Positions 25,861 to 34,200 of a DNA stretch of 64,000 nucleotides are shown here, piece after piece. The first letter of the stretch is position 1. The number at the start of each line of letters is the position of its first letter. This stretch comes from Streptomyces cavernae (GTDB lineage Bacteria > Actinomycetota > Actinomycetes > Streptomycetales > Streptomycetaceae). The notes beneath the pieces were generated by a model. It saw only the letters and a list, made by a program, of their open reading frames with translations, searched no databases and had not been told where the DNA came from. Position numbers and translations under genes: made by a program. The stretch covers positions 104,851 through 168,850 of the forward strand of contig NZ_RPDJ01000031.1 of the NCBI RefSeq assembly GCF_004023625.1, written 5' to 3'.

Positions 25861-28067
25861 TGCCGGACAGACGCTTGTGGACGGCCGTACTGGCCGCCCT
25901 TTTGATGGTGCTCGGGCTGTTGTCGGCGCCGGCGGCCGCGGGCCGTGAGGACGGCGACGACGGTCCGTCGGCCACCGCCGCTCAGGTGCTGACGTGGACC
26001 GCCGGCGACGACATCACCCGGTACACGTCCGCGCCGCAGACCGCGGTGGCGGGGGCCACGACGATCGTCTTCGAGAACAGCGCGGCCACCGGCAACACGA
26101 TGGGCATGCCGCACACGCTGACGTTCGACGTGTCCGATCCGGAGTACAACAACGACGTCCAGCTGAACATCCTGGCGAATCCCAACGACAGTCAGGGCGG
26201 CAAGTACACCGCGGAGGTCACCCTCACCCCGGGCCGCTACCGCTACTACTGCACGATCCCCGGGCACGGGCAGATGCAGGGCATCCTCGTGGTGACCGAG
26301 GGCGGCGGCGAGGACACCACCGCGCCCGAGACCTCCGCCGAGGTGAGCGGCTCACGGAACGCCGACGGCGCGTACGTCGGTGCGGCGACGGTGGCGGTGA
26401 GCGCCACCGACTCCGGCTCCGGTGTCGAGCGCGTCGAGTACGCGGTCGGCGACACGGGCCCGTGGCAGCCGTACACCACGCCCGTCGTGATCGACCAGGT
26501 CGGCACCCACAAGGTGCGCTACCGGGCGGTCGACAGGGCCGGCAACACGGCGGCCGAGAAGGCGGCCGAGTTCACGGTGGTGGCGCGGCCCACGGATGAC
26601 ACCACACCGCCGGAGACGTCGGCGACCGTGAGCGGCGAGCGCAACGACAAGGGCGAGTACGTGTCGATGGCGACCGTCACCGTCACCGCCTCCGACACCG
26701 GCTCGGGCGTCAACTCCATCGAGTACGCGATCGGTTCGGGTGCCTGGCGGACGTACACGGCTCCGGTGATGGTGCACGAGACCGGGACGCACCAGGTCCG
26801 CTACCGGGCCACCGACAAGGCCGGCAACACCGCCGCGGAGAAGAGCGTCACCTTCACCGTGGTCGAGCCGCCCGTCTCGGACACGACACCGCCGGTGACC
26901 GGGGCGAGTGTCGAGGGCGTCAGGAACTCGGCCGGGGCGTATGTGAACACCGCCAAGGTGACCCTGAGCGCGACCGACACGGGCGGTTCGGGGCTCGCCA
27001 CGATCGAGTACTCGCTCGACGGCGGACCGTACATCGAGTACACCACGCCCGTGGTGGTGGGTCGTGCGGGCACGCACTCGGTGACCTACCGGGCCCGCGA
27101 CAAGGCCGGCAACACGGCGCAGCCGCGCACGGTGAGTTTCACCATCGCGCCCGGGGGTCAGGTGCCCGCACCCAACTGCCCGGAGTTCGACGAGCGGTTG
27201 ACGGTGATCGTCGGCACGGTCGACACGGGTGTGCCCAACCGGGTCACCAACAGCCGGTGCCGGATCAACGAGTTGATCGAGGACGAGAAGGAGTGGACGT
27301 CGCAGGCGCTGTTCCTCAAGCACGTGCGGACGGTCGCCGGGCAGCTCCTCGACGCCGGTGTGGTCGACCAGCGCGAGCACGGCCTGATCAATGAGGCGGC
27401 GAAGGAGTCGGGCATCGGCGAACCCGGGCAGAACGAGGGCTACCGTCCGATCTTCGACGGCTCGGCGGAGTCGTTCGCCAAGTGGGAGCACGTGGGCGGC
27501 GGTTCGTTCGGGCTGAACGCGGACGGCACGATGACCTCCGGTACCTCCCGGGACGGCCTCGGCATGCTGTGGTTCCCGCAGCGCAAGTACGGCGACTTCT
27601 CGCTCAGGCTGCAGTGGCGTGACGACGCGCCGGGCACCGGGAACGCCAACTCCGGTGTGTTCGTGCGCTTCCCGGGGGTCCACGGCCATCCGGAGGAGTC
27701 GCGGCCGGAGTGGGTCGCCATCAAGTACGGCCATGAGGTGCAGGTCTTCGACCGTCCCGACGGCGACATGTACAAGACGGGCTCGGTGTACGGCTTCGAC
27801 CGTGTGGGACTGGCCGGTGCGGGCGTCACTCCGAAGGGGACCTGGAACGACTACGAGATCCGGGTGGTCGACCAGCACTATCAGGTCTTCCGCAACGGTG
27901 TCCTGATCAACGAGTTCGACAACACCGGCGGTCAGGACTTCACCCCGCCCCGCTCGGACGACCCGGGCACGGACGGGCGGCGGTTCGCCTCCGGTTACCT
28001 CGGGCTCCAGGTGCACGGCACGTCGGACGTGGTGTCGTACCGGGACATCCGGATCAAGGAGTTGTAG
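25860..28067 (+). CDS. Secreted cupredoxin + three Ig-like repeats + DUF1080 domain protein
   Basis: 735 aa, starting at the ATG that overlaps the previous stop. Signal peptide (LWTAVLAALLMVLGLLSAPA), then a blue-copper-like domain with ligands in GMPHTLTF and YYCTIPGHGQM (to residue ~145). Three ~95-aa repeats follow (starting near 151, 246 and 340), each DTTPPETSA...GSGVxxxEYAxG...GTHxVRYRAxDKAGNTA. After a linker comes a 3-keto-disaccharide hydrolase/DUF1080 fold (residues ~525-735: GYRPIFDGSAESFAKWEHVG, GVFVRFPGVHG, GYLGLQVHG). Suggested role: electron acceptor plus glycan-binding/cleaving partner of the upstream dehydrogenase. Confidence 0.88.
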   Translation: MPDRRLWTAVLAALLMVLGLLSAPAAAGREDGDDGPSATAAQVLTWTAGDDITRYTSAPQTAVAGATTIVFENSAATGNTMGMPHTLTFDVSDPEYNNDVQLNILANPNDSQGGKYTAEVTLTPGRYRYYCTIPGHGQMQGILVVTEGGGEDTTAPETSAEVSGSRNADGAYVGAATVAVSATDSGSGVERVEYAVGDTGPWQPYTTPVVIDQVGTHKVRYRAVDRAGNTAAEKAAEFTVVARPTDDTTPPETSATVSGERNDKGEYVSMATVTVTASDTGSGVNSIEYAIGSGAWRTYTAPVMVHETGTHQVRYRATDKAGNTAAEKSVTFTVVEPPVSDTTPPVTGASVEGVRNSAGAYVNTAKVTLSATDTGGSGLATIEYSLDGGPYIEYTTPVVVGRAGTHSVTYRARDKAGNTAQPRTVSFTIAPGGQVPAPNCPEFDERLTVIVGTVDTGVPNRVTNSRCRINELIEDEKEWTSQALFLKHVRTVAGQLLDAGVVDQREHGLINEAAKESGIGEPGQNEGYRPIFDGSAESFAKWEHVGGGSFGLNADGTMTSGTSRDGLGMLWFPQRKYGDFSLRLQWRDDAPGTGNANSGVFVRFPGVHGHPEESRPEWVAIKYGHEVQVFDRPDGDMYKTGSVYGFDRVGLAGAGVTPKGTWNDYEIRVVDQHYQVFRNGVLINEFDNTGGQDFTPPRSDDPGTDGRRFASGYLGLQVHGTSDVVSYRDIRIKEL

Positions 28068-28136
28068 GCGCCGAGTCGCAGGTGTGGAGGGACCGTCGGC
28101 GACACCGGGCTCACGTGGCCTTTCGGGCACACGGGC

Positions 28137-29162
28137 TCAAGTGGCCGGCGGCCCCGCCCGCTTCGCCCTGCTCGGCTGGACCCGCTTCGGTTCGCCCGGC
28201 ATCTTCGGGTACTCGGGCGGGTACGGCAGATCGCCGAGTCCATGGTCGTGCTCGTCACGGCGGGCGAGTTCGAGCAGGGCGTCGAGGGAGAAGGCGTGGT
28301 CGTCCATGTCCGCGTGCACATCGCCGAGTTCGGCGAAGCGCGCGGGCATGGACGCGATGTCGAAGTCCCGGGGGTGCGCCTCACCCACCTCGTCCCAGCG
28401 CAGCGGGGCCGAGACCGGGGCGTGCGGGCGGGGGCGCACCGAGTAGGCGGAGGCGATCGTTCGGTCCCTCGCGGTCTGGTTGTAGTCGAGGAAGATGCGC
28501 CGGCCCCGCTCCTCCTTCCACCACTTGATCGTCACATGGTCCGGCATCCGGCGCTCCAGCTCCCGCCCGACGGCGATGGCGGCGCGCCGGACCTGGGTGA
28601 AGGTCCAGCGCGGTTCGATGGGCACGAAGACGTGCAGTCCGCGGCCGCCGGAGGTTTTGGGCCAGCCGCGCAGTCCGCCGAACTCGTCGAGGACCGCGCG
28701 CAGTTCGTGGGCGGCATGGACCGCGTCGGCGTAGTCGGTGCCGGGCTGCGGGTCCAGGTCGAGGCGGAGTTCGTCGGGGTGGTCGACGTCGGCGCGGCGT
28801 ACCGGCCAGGGGTGGAAGGTGAGCGTGCCGAACTGGGCGGCCCACACCACGGCGCCCGGCTCGGTGGGACACATCTCGTCGGCGCTGCGCCCGCTGGGGA
28901 AGGTGATGTGGGCGGTGGGGATCCAGTCGGGCATGTTCTTGGGCGCCCGTTTCTGGAAGAAGGACTCGCCGGTGACGCCCTCCGGGTAGCGCTCCAATGT
29001 GGTGGGGCGGTCGCGCAGGGCGCGGAGGATGCCGTCGCCGACGGCGATGTAGTACCGGGCGAGGTCCAGCTTGGTGAAGCCGCGCTCCGGGAAGAAGACC
29101 TTGTCCGGGCTGGACAGGCGTACCGTCCGCTCGCCCACCTCCAACTCCACCGCAGCTGTCAT
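28137..29162 (-). CDS. LigD-type DNA polymerase/primase domain protein (non-homologous end joining)
   Basis: 341 aa. Archaeo-eukaryotic primase fold: catalytic Asp pair in LRLDLDPQPGTDY, the TSGGRGLHVFVPIEP motif with its His, and IFLDYNQTARDRTIASAYSVRP. It would fill gaps or add ribonucleotides at broken ends. It is a stand-alone polymerase without fused ligase or nuclease. The ATP-dependent ligase that was its divergent neighbour is now 28 kb away because of the integrated element. Confidence 0.92.
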   Translation of the reverse strand: MTAAVELEVGERTVRLSSPDKVFFPERGFTKLDLARYYIAVGDGILRALRDRPTTLERYPEGVTGESFFQKRAPKNMPDWIPTAHITFPSGRSADEMCPTEPGAVVWAAQFGTLTFHPWPVRRADVDHPDELRLDLDPQPGTDYADAVHAAHELRAVLDEFGGLRGWPKTSGGRGLHVFVPIEPRWTFTQVRRAAIAVGRELERRMPDHVTIKWWKEERGRRIFLDYNQTARDRTIASAYSVRPRPHAPVSAPLRWDEVGEAHPRDFDIASMPARFAELGDVHADMDDHAFSLDALLELARRDEHDHGLGDLPYPPEYPKMPGEPKRVQPSRAKRAGPPAT

Positions 29163-29247
29163 GCGACCACGCTAGAGGCCACCGTCATTCTTCGCACATT
29201 TCTCACCGCCTCTTACATCGGGCGAAACAGGGCTCGAGTCCGCAGAA

Positions 29248-29264
29248 TCGATACATGGATCTGC
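29248..29264. other. attL core
   Basis: TCGATACATGGATCTGC, identical to 57374-57390. Left of it is chromosomal DNA (the leader between the polymerase and ligase genes). The outside bases on the left (CGCAGAA here, CGTAGAG at attR) are also similar. The ligase ATG duplicated here (29255) now reads into an 8-codon dead-end frame. Confidence 0.92.
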
Positions 29265-29308
29265 GACGATCTGCTTAGGTGCAGGTCAGATGCCATATCG
29301 ACCCTGCC

Positions 29309-29337
29309 TCTCACGTGTTTCTCTCACAATTTCTCAC
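29309..29337. promoter_or_regulatory. Left arm-type integrase sites (candidate)
   Basis: Three TCTCAC hexamers start at 29309, 29322 and 29332, just inside attL and running into the integrase stop. Two more occur just inside attR (57264, 57275). Helically spaced short repeats on both arms are what tyrosine integrases use. Confidence 0.5.
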
Positions 29338-30542
29338 CCCAGCCCGTGAAGACCGTCAAGCGCGGCGGCTGCCGAGCGGAGATCCTCGGCGTCCGGAGCG
29401 ACGTACCTGGCCTTGGTGAAGGCCGCATTCGTGTGACCCGCCCACGCCGCAAGGACGACGTCGGAGACACCGTTGACGGCGAGGTACTTCAGCACTGCGT
29501 GGCGCGCGTCGTACAGGCGCACCCGGCGCAGGCCGAGCCCCTCCATCAGCTCGCAGGCGCGCTCCCGCAGAGCTCGGGTATTCAGCGGCACCCCAAGTTC
29601 ATCCACTAGGACGTACCCCGAAGGGGTGTACGCCTCGCCGGCCGCGAGGCGCTCGCGCGCCTGGAGCGCCTTGAAGCCCTTCAGCGCGTCCCACACCAGC
29701 CGCGGCAGCGGCAAGGTGCGCTCGCCGCTGGTGGTCTTGGTGTCCTTCTCCACGGTGTAGTGGTTGCGGACCATGGTCCTGGTGTTGAGCACCGACACGG
29801 TCCCCTGCACCAGGTCGACGTCCTCGTCCCACCGCTGGCCCGCGACCTCGGCGGGCCGCATACCCATCAGCGATTCCATGAGCGGCGCACAGAGCCGGTC
29901 GTCGCGGATGCCGGAGACGTACCGCTGGACCTCGGTCACGCTCCACGGCTTCGCCTTGGGGTGGCGCCGTCGGTCCTGCTTGCGGGCCTGCTTGGGAACG
30001 TGGACATACTCGGCGACGTTCGCCCGAACCATCTGCCGCACGAACGCGCGGCCGAGGATCTCCTTCAGCCGCGCGAGGACGGTGTCGACGCTGCTGGGCC
30101 GCAGTCCGGTGAGCGTCTCGACCGGGCTCTCGGGGTCCCCGGTCAAGACGATGACGGGCCGCCGGCGTCCCTCGGTGAGAAGCCACTGCACGAAGGCGAT
30201 GCAGTCGTCCTCCGTGAGCTCCTGGAGCCGTTTGGCGCCGAGGCGGTTCTTGATGTAGCTCAGCTGCGTCTCGTAGTTGGGGATCGTGGTGGCTTCCAGG
30301 TCCTCTTTCTTCTTGGCGAACCACTCGTCGACCCACTCCCCCACCGTGATCTTGCTGGGGACGATGAAAGTGCCCGCGTTCCGCTGGTGGCGGATGCGGG
30401 CGTATTCCGCTTCGGCTTCCTTCTTCGTGTCCTTGGTGACCGTGAGCTGCTTGCGTTTGCCGTTCTCGTCGCGGCCTACGTCAATCACGAACCGGTACCG
30501 GATCTTGCCGTTCTGCAGGGTGACCTTCTTGATCTCGGCCAT
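29334..30542 (-). CDS. int: Tyrosine-recombinase integrase
   Basis: 402 aa. An N-terminal AP2-like arm-binding domain (VTLQNGKIRYRFVIDVGRDE), a SAM-like core-binding domain (WFAKKKEDLEATTIPNYETQL) and a C-terminal catalytic domain. Catalytic Arg in SLMGMRPAEVAG, second Arg in LYDARHAVLKYLA, AWAGHTNA, and nucleophile Tyr in KARYVAP. The canonical His-x-x-Arg box reads Tyr-x-x-Arg. It lies with its 3' end 70 bp from attL, the standard position, so it is the enzyme that inserted this element. Confidence 0.95.
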   Translation of the reverse strand: MAEIKKVTLQNGKIRYRFVIDVGRDENGKRKQLTVTKDTKKEAEAEYARIRHQRNAGTFIVPSKITVGEWVDEWFAKKKEDLEATTIPNYETQLSYIKNRLGAKRLQELTEDDCIAFVQWLLTEGRRRPVIVLTGDPESPVETLTGLRPSSVDTVLARLKEILGRAFVRQMVRANVAEYVHVPKQARKQDRRRHPKAKPWSVTEVQRYVSGIRDDRLCAPLMESLMGMRPAEVAGQRWDEDVDLVQGTVSVLNTRTMVRNHYTVEKDTKTTSGERTLPLPRLVWDALKGFKALQARERLAAGEAYTPSGYVLVDELGVPLNTRALRERACELMEGLGLRRVRLYDARHAVLKYLAVNGVSDVVLAAWAGHTNAAFTKARYVAPDAEDLRSAAAALDGLHGLG

Positions 30543-30566
30543 GCACTCCCCCTCCCGCTCTCGCGG

Positions 30567-31148
30567 CTAGCCCGCCCGGCCCTTCCGAGCTGGCGGCAGA
30601 AAACCTCTGCGCCGGGCCTCGAAGATCCAGCGGTGAACTGTTGTCGTTGGTACGCCGGCTTCCTCGGCGAGCACCTTGGCCGGCGCCGAAGTCTCGCGAA
30701 CGGCGTCGTTATAGACCTCGGCAACCCTGCGGTAGAAGGCGTCCGGGTCGGCCCCGTCCGGGCGTGAGAGCGGTTCACGCTTCGACGTCGCGCCGGCCTC
30801 AATCGGGGGAAAACTCGGCTGAGGTGAACGGTCAAGGTACGCCGCAAGAGCAGCGTCCACTTGCTCGAATTCCTCCCGATATGACGGCAACCATTCCGGG
30901 AAGCCTTCTCCGATGCCTGACTGCCTCGCGGTCAGGGCTGCGCCGACCGTGCGCGTGTTGAGCAGGGACTCAATGCGGGCGATGGGGATCGACTTCAGCG
31001 CGGCCGAGTCCAGAGCCTCGCCGATCACGATCAGTTTCCCGACCACCCACCGCCCATCCCTCTCGACAGCCTTGATCAGAAGGCGGGGAACGACGTCGGG
31101 AGAGGCGACCTCGAACCAACCCAGGGCTCCCGTTTCTTGGACGTACAT
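30567..31148 (-). CDS. HTH-containing putative regulator upstream of integrase
   Basis: 193 aa from the ATG at 31148 (YVQETGALGWFEVASPD). The C-terminal third has a winged or HTH segment, SAPAKVLAEEAGVPTTTVHRWIFEARRRGF, typical of the small proteins next to integrases in Streptomyces elements. The N-terminal part matches nothing I know. It ends 24 bp before the integrase start, so they are one operon, and its promoter faces two palindromic operator candidates. Confidence 0.7.
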   Translation of the reverse strand: MYVQETGALGWFEVASPDVVPRLLIKAVERDGRWVVGKLIVIGEALDSAALKSIPIARIESLLNTRTVGAALTARQSGIGEGFPEWLPSYREEFEQVDAALAAYLDRSPQPSFPPIEAGATSKREPLSRPDGADPDAFYRRVAEVYNDAVRETSAPAKVLAEEAGVPTTTVHRWIFEARRRGFLPPARKGRAG

Positions 31149-31199
31149 GCGGCCCACCGTAGAGACGCGCAGGTGTCCGCACAAGTCCATCGAGGTCCA

Positions 31200-31276
31200 C
31201 CGCGTAAGTTTGCGTACTTGCGCGGACGGACTTCAGCGTGCTTAGCTGCAACTCAGAAGCCGCGTAAGTTTCGCGG
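31200..31276. promoter_or_regulatory. Paired operator candidates between the divergent int and xis-like operons
   Basis: CCGCGTAAGTTT occurs at 31200-31211 and 31260-31271, exactly 60 bp apart. The first lies in an imperfect palindrome CGCGTAAGT-ttgcgt-ACTTGCGCG (31201-31224). The second is part of CCGCGTAAGTTTCGCGG (31260-31276), palindromic with one mismatched pair. Both sit between the divergent starts at 31148 and 31305. Confidence 0.65.
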
Positions 31277-31304
31277 ATCTTCGGGACCCTTAAAGGAAGC
31301 ACCC

Positions 31305-31508
31305 ATGCCAGAAGACACGCAGCTCCTTCTGTCTCCAGAGCGCGCCGCAGACCGAATGGACCTGGGGCGGTCAAAGATCTTCGAGCTCATGGCCACGGGC
31401 GAGCTGGAATCCGTACTCATCGGCCGTTCCCGCCGTATCCCTCTCGATGCGCTGAAGGCTTACGTCGAACGCCTCCGCGCCGACCAGGGCACGCGGGCCG
31501 CGTCATGA
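31305..31508 (+). CDS. Excisionase-family (HTH_17) DNA-binding protein
   Basis: 67 aa from the ATG at 31305, preceded by AAAGGAAG. Winged-helix pattern LLLSPERAADRMDLGRSKIF, ELMATGELESVLIGRSRRIP, typical of MerR-like excisionases of actinomycete elements. Probably the recombination directionality factor. Its stop overlaps the next start (ATGA). Confidence 0.85.
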   Translation: MPEDTQLLLSPERAADRMDLGRSKIFELMATGELESVLIGRSRRIPLDALKAYVERLRADQGTRAAS

Positions 31509-31729
31509 GCACCCCACCGTCTCAGGGCCGCCCATGTCCCACTCTCGACGAGATCCGCGGATGGCCGGCCGCTGTCGGCGTACCCGACGCAGCCCGCGCC
31601 ATCGGCATCTCAAAGTCGCAGATGTACGAGCTGATCAAACGCGGTGAGGCACCCGTCAAGGTCCTCAGCTTCGGCGCCCGCCACCGAGTCGTCACCGCGT
31701 CGCTGATCCAGCTCCTCGAAGCCGCCTGA
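31505..31729 (+). CDS. Second AlpA/excisionase-like HTH protein
   Basis: 74 aa overlapping the preceding gene by 4 bp. GVPDAARAIGISKSQMYELIKRGEAPVKVL is the HTH pattern; the C-terminus ends in a short helix (TASLIQLLEAA). Either this or its partner could be the true excisionase and the other a transcription factor for replication genes. Confidence 0.8.
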   Translation: MSTPPSQGRPCPTLDEIRGWPAAVGVPDAARAIGISKSQMYELIKRGEAPVKVLSFGARHRVVTASLIQLLEAA

Positions 31730-31814
31730 ACGACAGGCTCACATCCACTCGCGAGGCCGCGAACCGTAAGGCCACAACCCGCACCCGGCCTCGCCTCGCG
31801 AACGGACAACCGAA

Positions 31815-32150
31815 GTGCAGGAACGAGAAAAGGGCCCGGAGCTCGCTCTAGCTCCGGACCCCAACCCGACGCCCGCAACAGCGTCAACCACATCCACTAC
31901 CAGCGTAGTCGACGGCAGCGACCGCCGCCCCGGCGAATGGCCGGACCCCGCAGCGGCCGAACAGCTCCGCGAGCAGTGGATTCGCGAGCATGCCCGCCGC
32001 GAACTCGTCATCGACAGCATCCGCTGCCACCTCGCCGAACAACCCAACGCACGCGCCGTGCGCCTGTGCGCGCGCCGCTGGATCGCAGACGTCAACTACC
32101 TCGCCGACGGCGTCATCGCCGTCCTCAACAGCACGGAGACCGAAGAGTGA
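31815..32150 (+). CDS. Hypothetical protein of the replication operon
   Basis: 111 aa from a GTG at 31815. A Thr/Ser/Pro-rich N-terminal third is followed by a helical part (QLREQWIREHARRELVIDSIRCHL). No family recognised. Its stop overlaps the GTG start of the primase-like gene (GTGA), which implies coupled translation and a role in replication or its control. Confidence 0.65.
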   Translation: MQEREKGPELALAPDPNPTPATASTTSTTSVVDGSDRRPGEWPDPAAAEQLREQWIREHARRELVIDSIRCHLAEQPNARAVRLCARRWIADVNYLADGVIAVLNSTETEE

Positions 32151-32998
32151 GCATCGCCTTCAACCGTCTCGCGGACCTGCTCCGTGACCGCGGCGTGCCG
32201 ACCCGCTATCAAGGCGGGGCGCTGCGCACGCAGGGCATCTGCCATGACGGCGACGCTCCCGGCACCGTCGCGATCCGGCGAGGCAACAACGGTGGCGTCG
32301 TGATCTTCTGCCACAAGTGCCAGGGCAACAAGGATTTCCTCGACGCGATCGGCTGGACCGAGGCCGACCTGTACGACGAGCCCCTCGAGCAGCAGGACCG
32401 GGCCGCCGACGACACCTGGATCCCATGCCGCGACCGCGGTCACAAACGGGTTGCCCAGTACGTCTACCGCGACGAACGCAGCGCCGTGGTGCACGGCGTC
32501 ACCCGCTGCGACCACAAGTGCTTCGCCCAGTGGCGGCCCGACAACAGCGCCAAGTCCGGGCGCCGCTGGTCCCTCAACGATCAGCAAGGCAACCGGCTCG
32601 TCAGGATCGTCCCCTACCGGCTCCCCGAAATCCTCAAGGCCATCGCCGAGGACCGCGTCATCTGGATTGCGGAGGGCGAGAAGGACGTCCACGCGCTCGT
32701 CGATCACGGCCTACAGGCCACCTGCAACGCGGCCGGCGCGGGCAAGTGGACAGAGGAACACGCCCAGTTCCTCCGCGGCGCGGACGTCACCATCGTTGCC
32801 GACCGGGACATTCCCGGCCGTCGCCATGCCGAGCACGTCGTCGACACCCTCCGCGGCGTGGCCCGTTCGGTGTACGTCGTCCAGGCCCGCACAGGCAAAG
32901 ACGCCGCCGACCACTTCGCCGCCGGACACACCGACTCCGAATTCCTCAACGTGTGGGCTCCCATCCCGTACCCGGGGGATGAGGCGGTGGGCGCATGA
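32147..32998 (+). CDS. TOPRIM-domain primase-like protein
   Basis: 283 aa from the GTG at 32147. The N-terminal zinc-binding region has Cys/His pairs (GICHDGD and IFCHKCQGNKDFL), and further Cys in TRCDHKCF. The TOPRIM core shows WIAEGEKDVHAL (catalytic Glu) and VTIVADRDIPGRRHA (Asp-x-Asp). This is the bacterial/phage DnaG-like layout without a helicase. It overlaps the RecA-fold gene by 4 bp, so together they resemble a split primase-helicase for element replication. Confidence 0.85.
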   Translation: MSIAFNRLADLLRDRGVPTRYQGGALRTQGICHDGDAPGTVAIRRGNNGGVVIFCHKCQGNKDFLDAIGWTEADLYDEPLEQQDRAADDTWIPCRDRGHKRVAQYVYRDERSAVVHGVTRCDHKCFAQWRPDNSAKSGRRWSLNDQQGNRLVRIVPYRLPEILKAIAEDRVIWIAEGEKDVHALVDHGLQATCNAAGAGKWTEEHAQFLRGADVTIVADRDIPGRRHAEHVVDTLRGVARSVYVVQARTGKDAADHFAAGHTDSEFLNVWAPIPYPGDEAVGA

Positions 32999-34053
32999 CC
33001 ACCAATCCGGAATGGGCCGACGACGTCAAAGACGAAAGCGACGCCCACGCCGAGGCCGAGGCGAACGACGAGAGCGACGACCTGCCGAAGGCGTTCATCA
33101 CCGGCGGCTCGTTCGTCCTCGACGTCCCCGACACCCCGCCTGCCATCTGGGGAGCAGGCGGTGACGTCCTGTGGGCCGAAGGGGAAGCGCTGATGATCGC
33201 CGCACCGCAGGGCGTCGGAAAGACGACGGTCGCCTTCCAACTCGTTCGCGCCCGCCTCGGGCTTCAGACCGAAGTGCTCGGCTTCCCCGTGGCCAAGGGG
33301 CAACGCGTCCTGTACCTGGCCATGGACCGGCCGGCACAGGCCCAACGGGCGGCGAACCGGCTCTTCGCCAAGGACAGCCGCGAACTCCTCGACGACAACC
33401 TCGTCGTCTGGAAAGGGCCGCCACCCTTCGACATGGCCAAGCGCACGGACATTCTCGCCGCCATGTGCGAGCGAGCCAAAGCGGACACCGTCGTCGTCGA
33501 CAGCCTTAAGGACGCCGCCATCGGCCTGTCCGAGGACCCCGTCGGAGCGGGCTGGAACCGTGCCCGGCAACGCGCACTGGCCGCGGGCGTCCAAGTCCTC
33601 GAGCTGCACCACAACCGCAAAGCAGGAACCAACGGCGGCGAGCCCAACACCATCGCCGACGTGTACGGCTCGGTCTGGCTCACATCCGGCAGCGGCTCGA
33701 TCATCTCCCTGTACGGCGAGCCCGGAGACCCGGTCGTCTCGTTCCGCCACCTCAAGCAGCCCATGAACGAGGTCGGCCCGTTCCGCGTCGTACACGACCA
33801 CCCGACGGGCATCTCGAGCGTCCAGCACACAACCGACCTGTTCGACCTTGTTCGTACCGGCGGTGCCGAGGGACTCACAGCACGCCGTGCAGCCGAGTCG
33901 CTGTTCGACACGAGCAAGCCGAGCGCGGCCCAGGTCGAGAAGGCTCGACGGAAGCTGGAGGCCCTCCGGGAGGCTGGCCATCTGATCCGGCACGACGGTC
34001 CTTCGAAGACCAGTCCGGCGACCTATTACCTCCAGCTGCGGCAGGCGTCGTGA
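32995..34053 (+). CDS. RecA-fold (RepA/AAA_25-like) replicative helicase
   Basis: 352 aa. Walker A in MIAAPQGVGKTTVAFQL near residue 67, Walker B in DTVVVDSLKDAAIGL, then a conserved VLELHHNRKAG and a sensor segment YGSVWLTSGSGSIISL, all of the hexameric RepA/KaiC-like type. The C-terminal ~80 residues form a winged helix (GLTARRAAESLFDTSKPS, KARRKLEALREAGHL). Followed immediately by the CTTCACG iteron array, which supports a replication role. Confidence 0.88.
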   Translation: MTTNPEWADDVKDESDAHAEAEANDESDDLPKAFITGGSFVLDVPDTPPAIWGAGGDVLWAEGEALMIAAPQGVGKTTVAFQLVRARLGLQTEVLGFPVAKGQRVLYLAMDRPAQAQRAANRLFAKDSRELLDDNLVVWKGPPPFDMAKRTDILAAMCERAKADTVVVDSLKDAAIGLSEDPVGAGWNRARQRALAAGVQVLELHHNRKAGTNGGEPNTIADVYGSVWLTSGSGSIISLYGEPGDPVVSFRHLKQPMNEVGPFRVVHDHPTGISSVQHTTDLFDLVRTGGAEGLTARRAAESLFDTSKPSAAQVEKARRKLEALREAGHLIRHDGPSKTSPATYYLQLRQAS

Positions 34054-34066
34054 GGCGGGCGTCCAG

Positions 34067-34198
34067 CTTCACGAATTGCTTCACGCGGCCATTTCAGCGT
34101 GAAGCCTCACGGTGCCCACACGCGCTTCACGCTCGAAGAGTCTCCGCAGGTCACAGCTTCACGCAGTACTTCACGCGCTTCACGCTCCCAGCTTCACG
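34067..34198. repeat. Iteron-like array of CTTCACG, candidate replication origin
   Basis: CTTCACG starts at 34067, 34079, 34125, 34157, 34169, 34178 and 34192, with one inverted copy CGTGAAG at 34098 and a near-match CCTCACG at 34105. Eight exact heptamers in 132 bp is far above chance. The array is directly downstream of the primase-helicase operon. One further copy is at 39235. Confidence 0.75.
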
Positions 34199-34200
34199 TT

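Noticed and set aside
26352..28130. 592-aa minus-strand frame opposite the cupredoxin-DUF1080 gene
   Set aside because: Its repeats merely mirror the Ig-like repeats of the real gene.
29230..29280. tRNA gene as integration target
   Set aside because: No cloverleaf at either end; the shared core is the ligase leader and first codons.
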